From positions 37,944,001-38,008,000 of the forward strand of contig CM114271.1 in assembly GCA_050084515.1 (NCBI GenBank): DNA of 64,000 nucleotides. The letters are read 5' to 3'. A program made the translations under genes and the position numbers. The notes under the pieces were generated by a model. That model made no database searches. It was not told the DNA's origin and was given only the letters and a program-made list of their open reading frames with translations. Positions 21,193-30,961 of the stretch are shown one piece after another (the first letter of the stretch is position 1; each line of letters begins with the position of its first letter). The stretch comes from Blasia pusilla (Eukaryota > Marchantiophyta > Marchantiopsida > Blasiales).

Positions 21193-22802
21193 TGGCGGTC
21201 GGTCAGATGAGTCAGTTACCTGTGCAGTTAGCGGGACAAGGTGGTCGATCACGAGGCGAGTCTGTGACCACGTTGGCGGCTTTCACAGGTAGTGTTAGCT
21301 GGCCAGGAGAGTTGTTGGAGGGGAACGCACATGCGAAGGATGTCCCATTAGCGGATAGTCCCACGGAGAGACAGGCCATGGCGGGTGTCTCTTCCCATGT
21401 TAGCGATGCCTCTTCACCATTATGGGGTACGACTCAAGAGCTACAGAGGATGGCCGACGACCTCGTGAGGCAGGCGTGGAGTCATGTTTTTATCCCAGAG
21501 CAGCGAGAGTCACGTGGCGATCGGGCTCTTGGAGTGGAGACGATGACCCCACTAGATACCACACCTGTTGTGTGGCAGTGCCCAGAGGAGGGTGTTAGGG
21601 TGTTAGATCTCTTTGGAGGGATTAGCACCGGATTGGCGGCCATATTGCAGGCGGGCATACGGGTGCATCAGTACCTTTATGTGGAGAGAGATGAGACCGC
21701 ACGGCGAGTATCATTACGTCACGTGGCGAGATTGGTCCAGAGGTATCCTGAGTTGTTGTCGGTATCTGCAGTATGGGGATACCAGCATACACTACCCGCC
21801 AACATATCTTTGGTGGGGGCGCAGGATCTGGATAGAGTTGGCACCATTCATTTGGTGATTGCTGGATGGCTATGTCAGGGTCATTCATCAGCTGGCCGAG
21901 GATTTGGATTGCAGGATCCGAGGTCATGGATGCTTTGGGAGATGCTCCGAGTAGTACGACACTTGCAGGAGAGTCAGATATGTTCTCCAGCGTACATTTT
22001 GGAGAACGTGCCATTGTTGGGAGATACTCGTGCACGTGTGATGACGAGTGTACATTAGGTGAGGTCGTGGTTGGGACCTGTTGTGTTGTTAGATGCAGCG
22101 AGAGTTGGGTCACGTGCCCATTGTCCACGACTGTGGTGGACGAACCTGATACCATCAGAGGTACTGAGTCGAGCCTACAATGGAGTCCACAGAGCACCAC
22201 ATCTCACAGTGGATGCTATTTTGGACTCAGGGCGTCGATCTCAGGTGGTGACACGTGATGATAGACCACCATTGGCCACGGGCAATAGGGTGGGGGAGTT
22301 GAGGGCAGCCTTACCTACGTTGGTGAGCTTCCTAGCATCCCATGCCTTTCGTTAGGGAGGGCCAGGCATGATTTGGGATGAGGTGACCGGAGTATTGGAG
22401 GAGCCTACAGCAGATGAGCGCGAGCGTGCCATGGGGTTCACTACCGGTACTACGGCGGTGCCAGGGATGACTGAGACATCACGGAGACAGGTGTTGGGGC
22501 AGGCGATGGACCTCAACTGTCTCACATGGATAGTCAGCCTAGGTATGGCTGAGCAGAGACGGATGTGAGTGTCATCCATGCCGCCACGTCCACAAGTTGG
22601 ACCACTGCCTACAGGGTCTGTACAGGCATTGGCTGGGGGCCAGATGAGGAGAGATAGGCACCCATGGACTTCCTGGGACGTCGTTCGAGCAGAGAGTGCG
22701 AAGGCGGCTAGAGTAGCACATGTTCATTTTTCGGATGTGGAGCATGGTGTAGGAGGTCAGAGTGGAGTGGTTGTTGCGGAAGTGGCTAGGGTTGCTACAT
22801 AG
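21189..22802 (+). pseudogene. Cytosine-5 DNA methyltransferase inside the retrotransposon polyprotein
   Basis: A domain of about 320 residues (21588-22568) carries the C5-methyltransferase motifs in canonical order. Motif I is VLDLFGGISTGL (SAM binding, 21600). The catalytic loop is AGWLCQGHSSAGRGFGLQ with Cys at 21873-21875. Motif VI is ILENV with Glu at 22002-22004. Motif VIII is PRLWWTN near 22127. A C-terminal block with ERERAMGF near 22420 and LGQAMDLN near 22495 follows. There is no long target-recognition insert, which fits de novo (DNMT3-like) enzymes better than DNMT1. The usual P-C-Q is L-C-Q here, a single C-to-T change at 21871. Stops at 22056 (TAG), 22353 (TAG), 22566 (TGA) and 22800 (TAG) are all one C-to-T step from sense. 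The frame continues directly into RT. It would methylate cytosines, possibly on the element's own cDNA. Confidence 0.92.
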
Positions 22803-22844
22803 CAACCAAAGCCGGAGGTTGAGTCCTCTCCGAGTGAGGTCACG

Positions 22845-24290
22845 ATGGAGACTTGGGAGCCTATGATAGGTCTCAAGTTGATAGGAGGAGAGCGACGGCG
22901 AGTTCATAGGTTTCTGAGAGGGCATGTCAGTTGTTTTGCCTTCATTATGAGAGACTTGGGTACGCTGAAGGGTCCCGGGATACGGATTGAGTTGGCTAGT
23001 GATACGCCGATCTTTCGTCGACCCTACAAGTATTCTGATATGGAGCGAGCCTTGATTCAGAGAGGAGTCGGAGGACTTGTTGGAGGCAGGACTTGTGGAG
23101 TTATCACATGGGGAGTATGCATCCGCCAGATCATGCCGGCAAAGAAGGATATGTATGGCAATTGGACGGATAGGCGGATGTGTGGAGATTACCGTCCTAT
23201 CAACCGACACACGAGGTCAGATCGGTATGCCATGCCTACTCGAGGAGATCTTTGATGCGGTAGGGCATGCAAAGATCTTGATTTTTAGATCTTCGTCTTT
23301 GGCTATCATCAGCTTCCTATCAGGTTGGAGGACAGGAGAAGACGACGATTCAGGGGATAGATCGGTTCGGGAGAGATTGCTTTATCGATGGCGGTTCTTA
23401 CCATTTGGGTTGAAGAACGCGCTGCGGAGTTTCAGAGTGATGGATGGATAGGATTCTGGCTGGCTTGGATTTTTGTGCGATGTTACATAGATGATATTCT
23501 TATCTTGAGTTCCACGGTTGAGGAGCATGAGCGACACTTGGAGGAGGTGTTTCGGCGATTGCAGTTACATGGACTGAAGTTACATCCAGGCAAGTGCAGA
23601 TTCCTTTAGGAGCAGATTGAGTACTTGGGACACACCATATACCCGAGTGGGTTAGGCGTTCAATAGACGAAGGTAGAGGCTATTGCGCAGATTCCACGCC
23701 TTATAGATGTGAGTCGAGTCCGAGCATTTCTTGGATTGGCGAACTTCTATCGACGGTATGTCAAGGGTTTTAGTGCGATCGCAAAGTCTTTGACCTTGTT
23801 GACGAGACTTGATCAGGTGTGGTTGTGGGGAGATGATCAAGAACGAGCATTTCAGAGCTCAGGGCAGGTTGAGCGTCCTCACCCATTTTACTGAGAGACC
23901 GGTTCGGGTCGCCCATTCCAATTACATACGGATTGGAGCATGTTGGGTCTAGGAGCAGTGCTTACTCAGAGGGATGACGAGGAGAGGGAGTTCGTTGTGG
24001 CTTACGCGAGCCGATCGAACATCATTGCAGAGGCAAAGCAAAAACGGCCTACGAGGGAGAGTGCTTGGCTGCGGTGTGGGCCATGGCACATTTCAGGTGC
24101 TATTTATTCCGCAACCCTTTCACACTTATATCGATCATCAGCCATTGAGGTGGTTGATGGAGTCCGACAAGCTTACGGGAAAGCTTGCCGGGTGGGCTCT
24201 ATTATCTGCAGGAGTATGAGTTTGAGGTGGTTCATAGGCCAGGTCGGTTGAACCAAGATGCGGATGGGTTGAGTCGTAACCCATGTCCGA
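22845..24290 (+). pseudogene. Reverse transcriptase and RNase H of the DNMT element
   Basis: RT motifs: RRPYKYSDME, then (with frame changes near 23080 and 23240) MCGDYRPINRHT, RWRFLPFGLKNA, the catalytic CYIDDILIL near 23485, and LHGLKLHPGKCRF. The connection domain is RAFLGLANFYRRYVKGF near 23725. RNase H shows LHTDWSMLGLGAVLTQ (first Asp, spanning 23920-23960), then EGECLAAVWAMAHF near 24060 and RPGRLNQDADGLSRN near 24240 with its final Asp. Catalytic residues of both enzymes remain visible despite at least five frameshifts or stops. The start of RT is in the same frame as the methyltransferase. Confidence 0.9.
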
Positions 24291-24489
24291 GTCGAGAGAG
24301 GCGACCGAAGCTCGATGGCACGGAGAGAGTGATGAGGAGATGGTGCCGGTTGGCATGCATTTGCCTATCTTTGTTGGTTGACTATGGCGGGTCGACCCAC
24401 AAGTGATGACTCGTGGTGGGGTTGGATGATGAGTCTTTGGATCCGGAGGTCGGTGAGGAGGCGGTGGTGGTCGTGATATCCATGACGAT

Positions 24490-25920
24490 GTGGAGGTTGT
24501 GGAGTTCTTGCGCACTGGCGTCATAGCGAGCACAATGAGTGCTAGGGAGCGGGATCGGATCCTACAGAGAGCCAAGAGGTTCAAGTGGGAGGGGACTCAC
24601 ATTTTGCGGATATGGGGAGATGGTAGGATACGAGTGGTACCTCATCCTTCCCAGCAAGCACGTGTAGTGCGACATGCCCATGAGGAGTTGGGACATTTCG
24701 GAGTAAAGCGTATTTACGACTTACTCAGGTGTTCGATATTGGTGGCGCGGCATGCATACTGGGGTACAGAAGTTTGTGGCCAGATGTATGGTATGTGACA
24801 GAGTGCAAGCATCCTTCAATGCTCCCACTCCGCCGTTACATCCTTTGCCAATTATGGGTTTAGGCTATCGGTGGAGTTTAGACTTTGCGGGACCTTTGCC
24901 ATTGATAGGGCGTCATCATAGGTACGTGTTGGTCATGGTGGAGCATTTCTCCAAGTGGATAGAGTTGGTGGCACTACCAGACAAGGCGAGCAAGGGAACA
25001 GCTTATGCATTTCTAGATCGTGTGCTTAGTCACTTTGGTGCACCGGCGGAGGTGTTGACTGACCAAGGTACCGAGTCCAAGGGAGAGTTTCAGGCCTTGT
25101 GTGATCAGGCGCTGATAGATCACCGTACCACATCCAGGGATCATCCTGAGGCGGATGGGTTGGCGGAGAGAGTGGTACAGACGGTGAAGAGAGGATTGCG
25201 CAAGTATGGCTTGCAGCACGGACAGTTGAGGGAGTGGGACCTACAGTTGCCATGGTTGGCTATGGGTTATCGCTTTAGTCGGCAGGCATCCTTGGCTTCA
25301 TTTTCACCGTACTTTTTGCTCTTTGGGAGAGAGCCTGATTTACCTGCAGCGATTCGACGTGACATGACGGAGGTGTTAGATCTTGATGATCCAGATGTGT
25401 GGGTGCAAGCATGTTCTCAGAGGGCAGAAGTTTTTCGTAGAGTTATGCCTATGGCCTTTGAGAACTTAGCTATTGCCCAACATAGAGATACATTGAGGTA
25501 CGCGACCATTCGTGGAGGAGGTTATCGTCCAGGGATTAGGAGGTTTCATCCTGGAGATTACATGTATTTACAACAGGCGGCACCCACGACGCTAGATGTC
25601 ACTGCAAGGCGCACGATCCTACGTGTGCGCGAGGTATTACCGACCGGAGTCCTCATGTTGGAGGGACGGGATGGCATGGTTTGGAAGGATCATGTGCGCA
25701 ATTGTGCGCCATGTCATCTTTCGAACGTAGATGGGACAGTGGATCCGAGCTTGGCAGTGGTACCTGCAGGCTTGAGGTGTATGTTGTGCGGATCTGCGAG
25801 GGGTGCAGCCACCATGTTGGTATGTGATGGTTGTTCTCGAGGGTGGCATATGTCATGTCTGACCCCCCCCCTCTTGATGTGGTTCCCACGGGACGATGGA
25901 TGTGTTCGAGATGTGTATAG
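24490..25920 (+). pseudogene. Integrase with C-terminal PHD finger, DNMT element
   Basis: The HHCC zinc domain is HAHEELGHFGVKR ... CMVCDRV (24680-24800, frame change near 24740). The DDE core shows SLDFAGP, LTDQGTES and EADGLAERVVQ, all three acidic residues kept. After the C-terminal domain (TILRVREVLPTGVLML, then GRDGMVWKDHVRNC) comes a C4HC3 PHD finger at 25778-25916: CMLC-x9-CDGC-x4-WH-x2-C-LTPPL, then in the +1 frame PTGRWMCSRC. A run of nine C bases at 25863-25871 holds the one-base indel separating the last Cys pair. PHD fingers read histone tails; the position equals that of the chromodomain in chromoviruses, so a role in target-site choice is inferred. Confidence 0.92.
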
Positions 25921-26132
25921 GGTAGTAGGTCATGTCGAGAGATGTGATATTTTCTATATCGGAGTTGGGGGATCCAAGCGCCCGGCTAGGGGCGGTTGAG
26001 TGATCTCCATGTATATGTATGAGTTGATTTTTGTACATGTGTGGATCGACCCGTGTGTGGGGAAGATCGGTGTTGTGTGGTGTAGATGTGACCAGCGATG
26101 TATGTTGTGTAGCGATATGTATGCGCACGACA

Positions 26133-26250
26133 ATGATCTTCTCGATGTCAAGATCTAAATGTCATGAATTAGTGTGGTATCTTATGTGTTCATGTGTGTA
26201 TTAGGTGACAAGGATATATGTTGTGTAGCGATGTGTATGTACATGACATC
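26133..26250 (+). repeat. Resumed LTR-like block of the older host element
   Basis: ATGATCTTCTCGATG onward continues the sequence interrupted at 17023 and matches 15945-16060 (ATTAGTGTGGTATCTT, then TTGTGTAGCGATGTGTATG). It is the right flank of the nested insertion. Confidence 0.75.
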
Positions 26251-26954
26251 TACTAACTCGTCTTCATTAATCCATATTTCAATTCTTCTTGAATATTATG
26301 AAGATTTCAATGAACTTCTTCATAGGTTCAAATCTCACGAGAGCCACAGAGAGTGTTGTAACACAAGAGTACAATGTGACCTAAATCTCCCGTACTCAAT
26401 TCCTTTCAAGAGTTAACTTGAAGATCTCTTCTAGAATTAGTAACTTTGTCATTGAAGAAGTCCAGAAAACTCAAGGCCTAAGGCATTCATATCTACCCTT
26501 GCACATTCTTCCGCTTCAAGGATGCAGTCAAACCTTGTTAAAACAACCTACGTTTGCACCTAGTGACCTACAATCAAAGTTCTTCAACTTCTCTAAGGAG
26601 AATTGCACCCATAAAGAAATCTTCTTCTCCTCATGTTGTAGAATTGTTAGACTCTTTGGTGACACCAAGAAAGAACTACCACACTTTGAAGAAATATTCT
26701 TGGATTATATGACAAAAGCTTTGGTCCTTCCAAGGTGGTAGCACACATTTCACACTAAGTCAAGTATCATCTTTCCGATTTAGAAAGTTAATCAAGACCC
26801 CAGATAGACATGATCTTAAATACAAACTATTCTTAATCTTAACGATTCTTAGAGGTGTTTATGGCTTATGCTTATGTGTAGACCATATCAAAATACTTTT
26901 TTCCTTAAGAAATGATGTGAGAAGGCCAAATGCGTCATCCTAGCACCATGCTCT
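26251..26954. other. No recognisable gene
   Basis: A 107-codon open frame at 26418-26741 has no motif I can name and no neighbour that supports it. The rest shows nothing. Confidence 0.4.
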
Positions 26955-28620
26955 AGCTATACTAGTTAGCATGCTTGTGCTTGCGCACATAAAGAATTTT
27001 TTAATAATTTAGAAATATTTTTATTTCAGAATTTAAATATAGTTTCCACTTTCTTACATCTTGCCCTTGAGCCCGTGCCCTGCCCACCTCGAGCCTACAT
27101 CTGCCCGCTTGGAGCCTGCCCTAGGCCACACCCAATGAGCTTTGAGCCCGCGCCTGCGTGGCCGTAGCCCACACCTGCCCGCCCAGAGCCCGCACTTGCC
27201 CGCCTAGCCTCACACCGCCCTCCCTAGTCTATACTCTGCTGCCCCAGCCCGCACCTGCCCGCCTAGAGCCCGCGTCTGCGTCTTAGCCTACGCCCAATCA
27301 GCCTTGACCCCATGCCTGCCCGCCCCAAGCCCCCACTTGCCCGCCTGGAGCCCGCGCCCGCCCGCTCGGAGCTCGCGCCTGCCCGCTTGGAGCTCGCGCT
27401 TGCCCACCTTGAGCCTGCCCTACGAGCCACGAAAGGGGTGTGGGTCGGGCATGTCCGCGAACATGTCTGGACTTGTCCGTTTCCGTGCAACCTTGTGCAT
27501 AGCTTGTGAAGGGAAGGGATTAATGATGCTACACACAAATTCAAACTTTTTTCCTGTTGCCCATAACATATGAAACATTTTCTTGCTGTCCAATTGCCAC
27601 GTGTCAATAGAAGGGCCTTAAAAAATAGGTTTCAATAATAAAATTTAAAATTTATGTTAAAATTTTTGATATTTTATTTTATTTTCAAATTTAAGTCTAA
27701 TTTCCATTTTTTAATCTTAAAAGAGTAAGAAAATTTCACCAAATTTTAAATATAATTTCTATTTTCTAAAATCTTAGAAGAGTAATAACATTTCACACTT
27801 CTTTGTAATTACAATCCTCCATTCAAATTTAAATGATATCCCAATTCCCTAAGTAATTTAAAATTACCCTTCCATAGAATTTAAAAAAAATGCACTCCTT
27901 CTCTATGAAAATTTATTTTCTCTTCCCATCAAATATGAGTTGATGGCTAAAATTCTAAAATTTTGATTTTTTTCAAAATTATTTTAATTTATTAATATTT
28001 ATAATCATCCATTATAATATTTAAAAAATTATTAATTGATGAATATCTCTTCTTTCTATTCTACTCAAATCCATGTTCCTTCCTCTAATCCCTATCTATT
28101 TCTACCCATCTAATATGATTCAATCAAAAAAATTCAAACATGTTGTCTATTTTGTTTCACTATCTTGTCCTATTATGCACATGGGGTGGCCAATTATTAT
28201 ATAGATTAATGAAATATTTTCCCTTTTCCATTCAAGCTTATATTCCTTTCCCAAAATATCAACCTTGAATTAACATGATTATTTTAAAAGACAATCATAT
28301 TTTTAATTTTCAAATCTAAAATTTTATTTTTTTCTTAAATCTTAGAAGAGTAATAACATTCCACCCCACTAAATAATTCCACCCTTCCATAAAATTTAAA
28401 TAATATCTACTCCTTCTCTATTAAAATTAGTTTTCCCTTCCCATCAAATATGAATCAAAGGAAAAACTTGAAAATTTTTGGCTACTATCTATTTATCTCA
28501 ATTTTACACTCACTATCATCAATTATAATGTCAATTAATTTAATTAATTATTTTAAAAATATTTTCCTCTTCCATTCAAATTCAGTAAATTTTTCTGTAC
28601 CCATCTTATAGTGAGTTAGT
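26955..28620 (-). repeat. AT-rich dispersed repeat, split by a GC-rich TIR element
   Basis: The end CTAGTTAGCATGCTTGTGC (26969) and interior words such as CTTAGAAGAGTAATAACATT recur as reverse complements at 58080-58410 and, internally, at 47380-47920. The copy here is the largest. It contains a GC-rich insert at about 27058-27495. No ORF. Likely a non-autonomous DNA element, ends not fully resolved. Confidence 0.55.
27058..27495. mobile_element. GC-rich TIR element, left end unresolved
   Basis: Dense GCCCGC/CTGCCCGCC words fill the interior, with GAACATGTC near the right side and the family end TGCAACCTTG at 27486-27495. No CAAGGTTGCA is found at the left, where the element seems truncated near 27058. 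The Ala/Arg-rich open frames here are composition artefacts. Confidence 0.6.
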
Positions 28621-30961
28621 AATAGTAATCTAGTGGTAATCTATTTTGTCTTACTTTATCTTATAAGGTAGCCCATTAGTCTTATGAAAGCTTCCCATAG
28701 GAATATGAAGAGATTCGTCACTACACAGAATATGCGTAAGGCCCACTAGAGAATACACATGGCGTACTCACATCGGGAAAATAAAGGGAATCATAGGGTC
28801 AATGGGTTATAAAGGGGGTCGGTGGAAGTGTGGTTTGAAGAAGCATAAAGAAGAAAGATCCTAGCCCTCTCCGAATAATTAGTAGGCCCGCCTAGTGGTT
28901 GAACGTTGAGGTGCGCAAAGTTTTATACATATTCAACTCCCATTGGTTTATAAACTCTTCATCTGTCCTATTTTTCTTTTCAAAACATATTTTACCCATA
29001 TGTTGACCGATGAAGTAAAGTGGGGCGAAGTCTCATGACTAGTCAATGAGCGCCCTACATTTGGGAAGAGTTCAATTAGATCGACCCAAGTCTCTTCCCG
29101 TAGCTGATTTTGACCCCAAATGCTTTTCCCTTTCCCTTCGCATTTATGCCTAGAGATGTAAGTCATTTTGTGTTCAAATAACGGTTGATTTCCTCATTCA
29201 TGCTATAAATGAACAGAATTGGAGTAATCTTACGACCTACTAGTAGTGTAGCGGACTGACATGGTGACTTGGTCCAGGACTCTAGCTGTGCCACCGCAGC
29301 ACATAATGCCAAATTCGAAAGAATGACGACAATCCTCGAGCGTCCCGACGTTCCGTAAAAGGTAACTGCGTTGAGCTGACAAGTGCACATGTTCTCAACA
29401 ACTACTAGCGGTTTGGGGTCCGAGTCCATCCCGTGATGGACAAGGAGTCTCGGACCGATTGGCTTTCTTTGGAGCATTGAGTTATGTAGTAATCAGTAGT
29501 AGGGTATTCTTCCAGTAATACATGCATGGCCACCTTGTGTCACAGTTGTGCCTATCAATCAATTCCCTCTGCACACTGTGAATTATTCTCCGTTCCGGAG
29601 GGGGTGTGGTGACAAAGATGGCGTACGGTAGCACTACATGACTCATGGCTCACAACTTTGCCACCGAATGTGATGAGCATAAAGTGATCGAAACGGGTGA
29701 AATCGCGGTGTGGTAAGTACAAGGTCCTATGTGTGCGTCGTAACTTCATCGCATAGTTCATTGCATGTCCATCGCATTATTCGCATTATTATGGACCACA
29801 CGTAATTTACGTGGAGTTGAAAGCGTGAAGAGCACATACACTCGGTATATAGAGGTCTAAGTAGTGCGAGCCAAGTGATGACTACGGCTCAAGTGTAACT
29901 GTGTAACCTGGAGATAAGTACGATTGTTGGTTTATTGTCAAAGCTTGTACCCCGTGTACCTAGGTTGATCACTTGTACTTATGAAGAAGTCAAGTGTTGT
30001 AGAATCTAGAGTAGAGTTACCGGGGATCTACGCTACACCCGAGCTTCAAACCTTCGAATTATGCAGATCATAAAATGTATTGGGACGGTTGTTTATCTTA
30101 TTTCCCGATCACTAGCTTGAGCGACACTTTCAGCTCCAAAAACACCGAGGAAAGGCCTAGCACATGATTTTGTCGATGATAAGGAAGTTAAATAGGATGT
30201 GCCAAGGAATCCGATTCTTGGGGAAAATAAGGAAATTGTGAGAAATCTATGAAGAATCAGTTTGTTTCCATGAGATTCACACGGAAGAAAAACACTAGGA
30301 GTCTCTTCAAAACTTCTTCATTATGTCCATCGCGTTGCATAGGTTAGGGTCCGGAACCAGCTATAAGGTGTCTCATGCTCCGGCGGCGGAGCTCTACGGG
30401 ATGGCGGCGGTGCTCCACGGGGATGGCAGCGGGGAGGGGAAGGAGATGGTGGGATGGAGGATGGAGGGGGGTCGTGTGTTATGTCAAAACGGAGATACCG
30501 ACTTCCTCTACGTTTTGATCCGTATTAGGGTCCTCTTTGTTGTCTCGTTTTGTTGTAATGTTTTGAATGTTTCCAAGACAACTCATGTTGTTATTTCACA
30601 CCACCCCTCTTTTTTTTCTCTATGTCCTTATTCTGTAGCCACACACGTTCCTCGTTCACGTTTGACCCATGTTTTTTATCCCTTATCCCACTCTATTCCC
30701 ATCTATTTTTTCCATCTATTCTTTTTCCATATCACTAGTACCTCCATACTATCTCTACATTATTTGGGGAAGGGGTTGGGCCATATGTCATAGGTAAGAT
30801 AAGATGGTAGATGAGAGTTCATACTAGGGAGAGCATTTTCGTGGACGGGAAGAGAGTCAGTTACCATTAGGGCTAGTTCAAATGGGGGTTGTGGGGCGGA
30901 TTTTGGCGGGGTTTGTCTCTCGAGTTTGACGGAGGGGGTCATGTTCTCTTCTTGGTGAGAG
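28621..30961. other. No recognisable gene
   Basis: Minus-strand frames at 29163-29477 and 29555-29761 and a plus-strand frame at 30323-30793 show no family motif. The direct lead-in to the LINE (30860-30961) is G-rich and could be its 5' UTR. Confidence 0.4.

Larger units (their letters stand above)
17024..26132 (+). mobile_element. Ty3/gypsy retrotransposon encoding a DNA methyltransferase and a PHD finger
   Basis: The order is gag (18.7-20.4 kb), protease (20.6-21.2), cytosine-5 DNA methyltransferase (21.6-22.6), RT (22.85-23.6), RNase H (23.9-24.3), integrase (24.5-25.7), PHD (25.78-25.92). The element begins TGTCACATC and ends GCGCACGACA, with inverted termini TGTC/GACA, flanked by ATGA (17020-17023 and 26133-26136). 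Removing it joins GGTACATGAT to CTTCTCGATG, which matches the uninterrupted related sequence at 15945. It is therefore nested in an older member of its own family. I could not find two matching LTRs, so the right LTR is probably lost or very diverged. ORFs carry nonsense codons and a few frameshifts. Confidence 0.9.

Noticed and set aside
21189-22802. Methyltransferase as a host DNMT gene hit by retrotransposon insertions
   Set aside because: It is collinear and in frame with RT, lies between protease and RT, and has no introns or N-terminal host domains.
25590-25920. Chromodomain after integrase
   Set aside because: The Cys/His spacing is that of a PHD finger; no chromodomain aromatic pattern is present.
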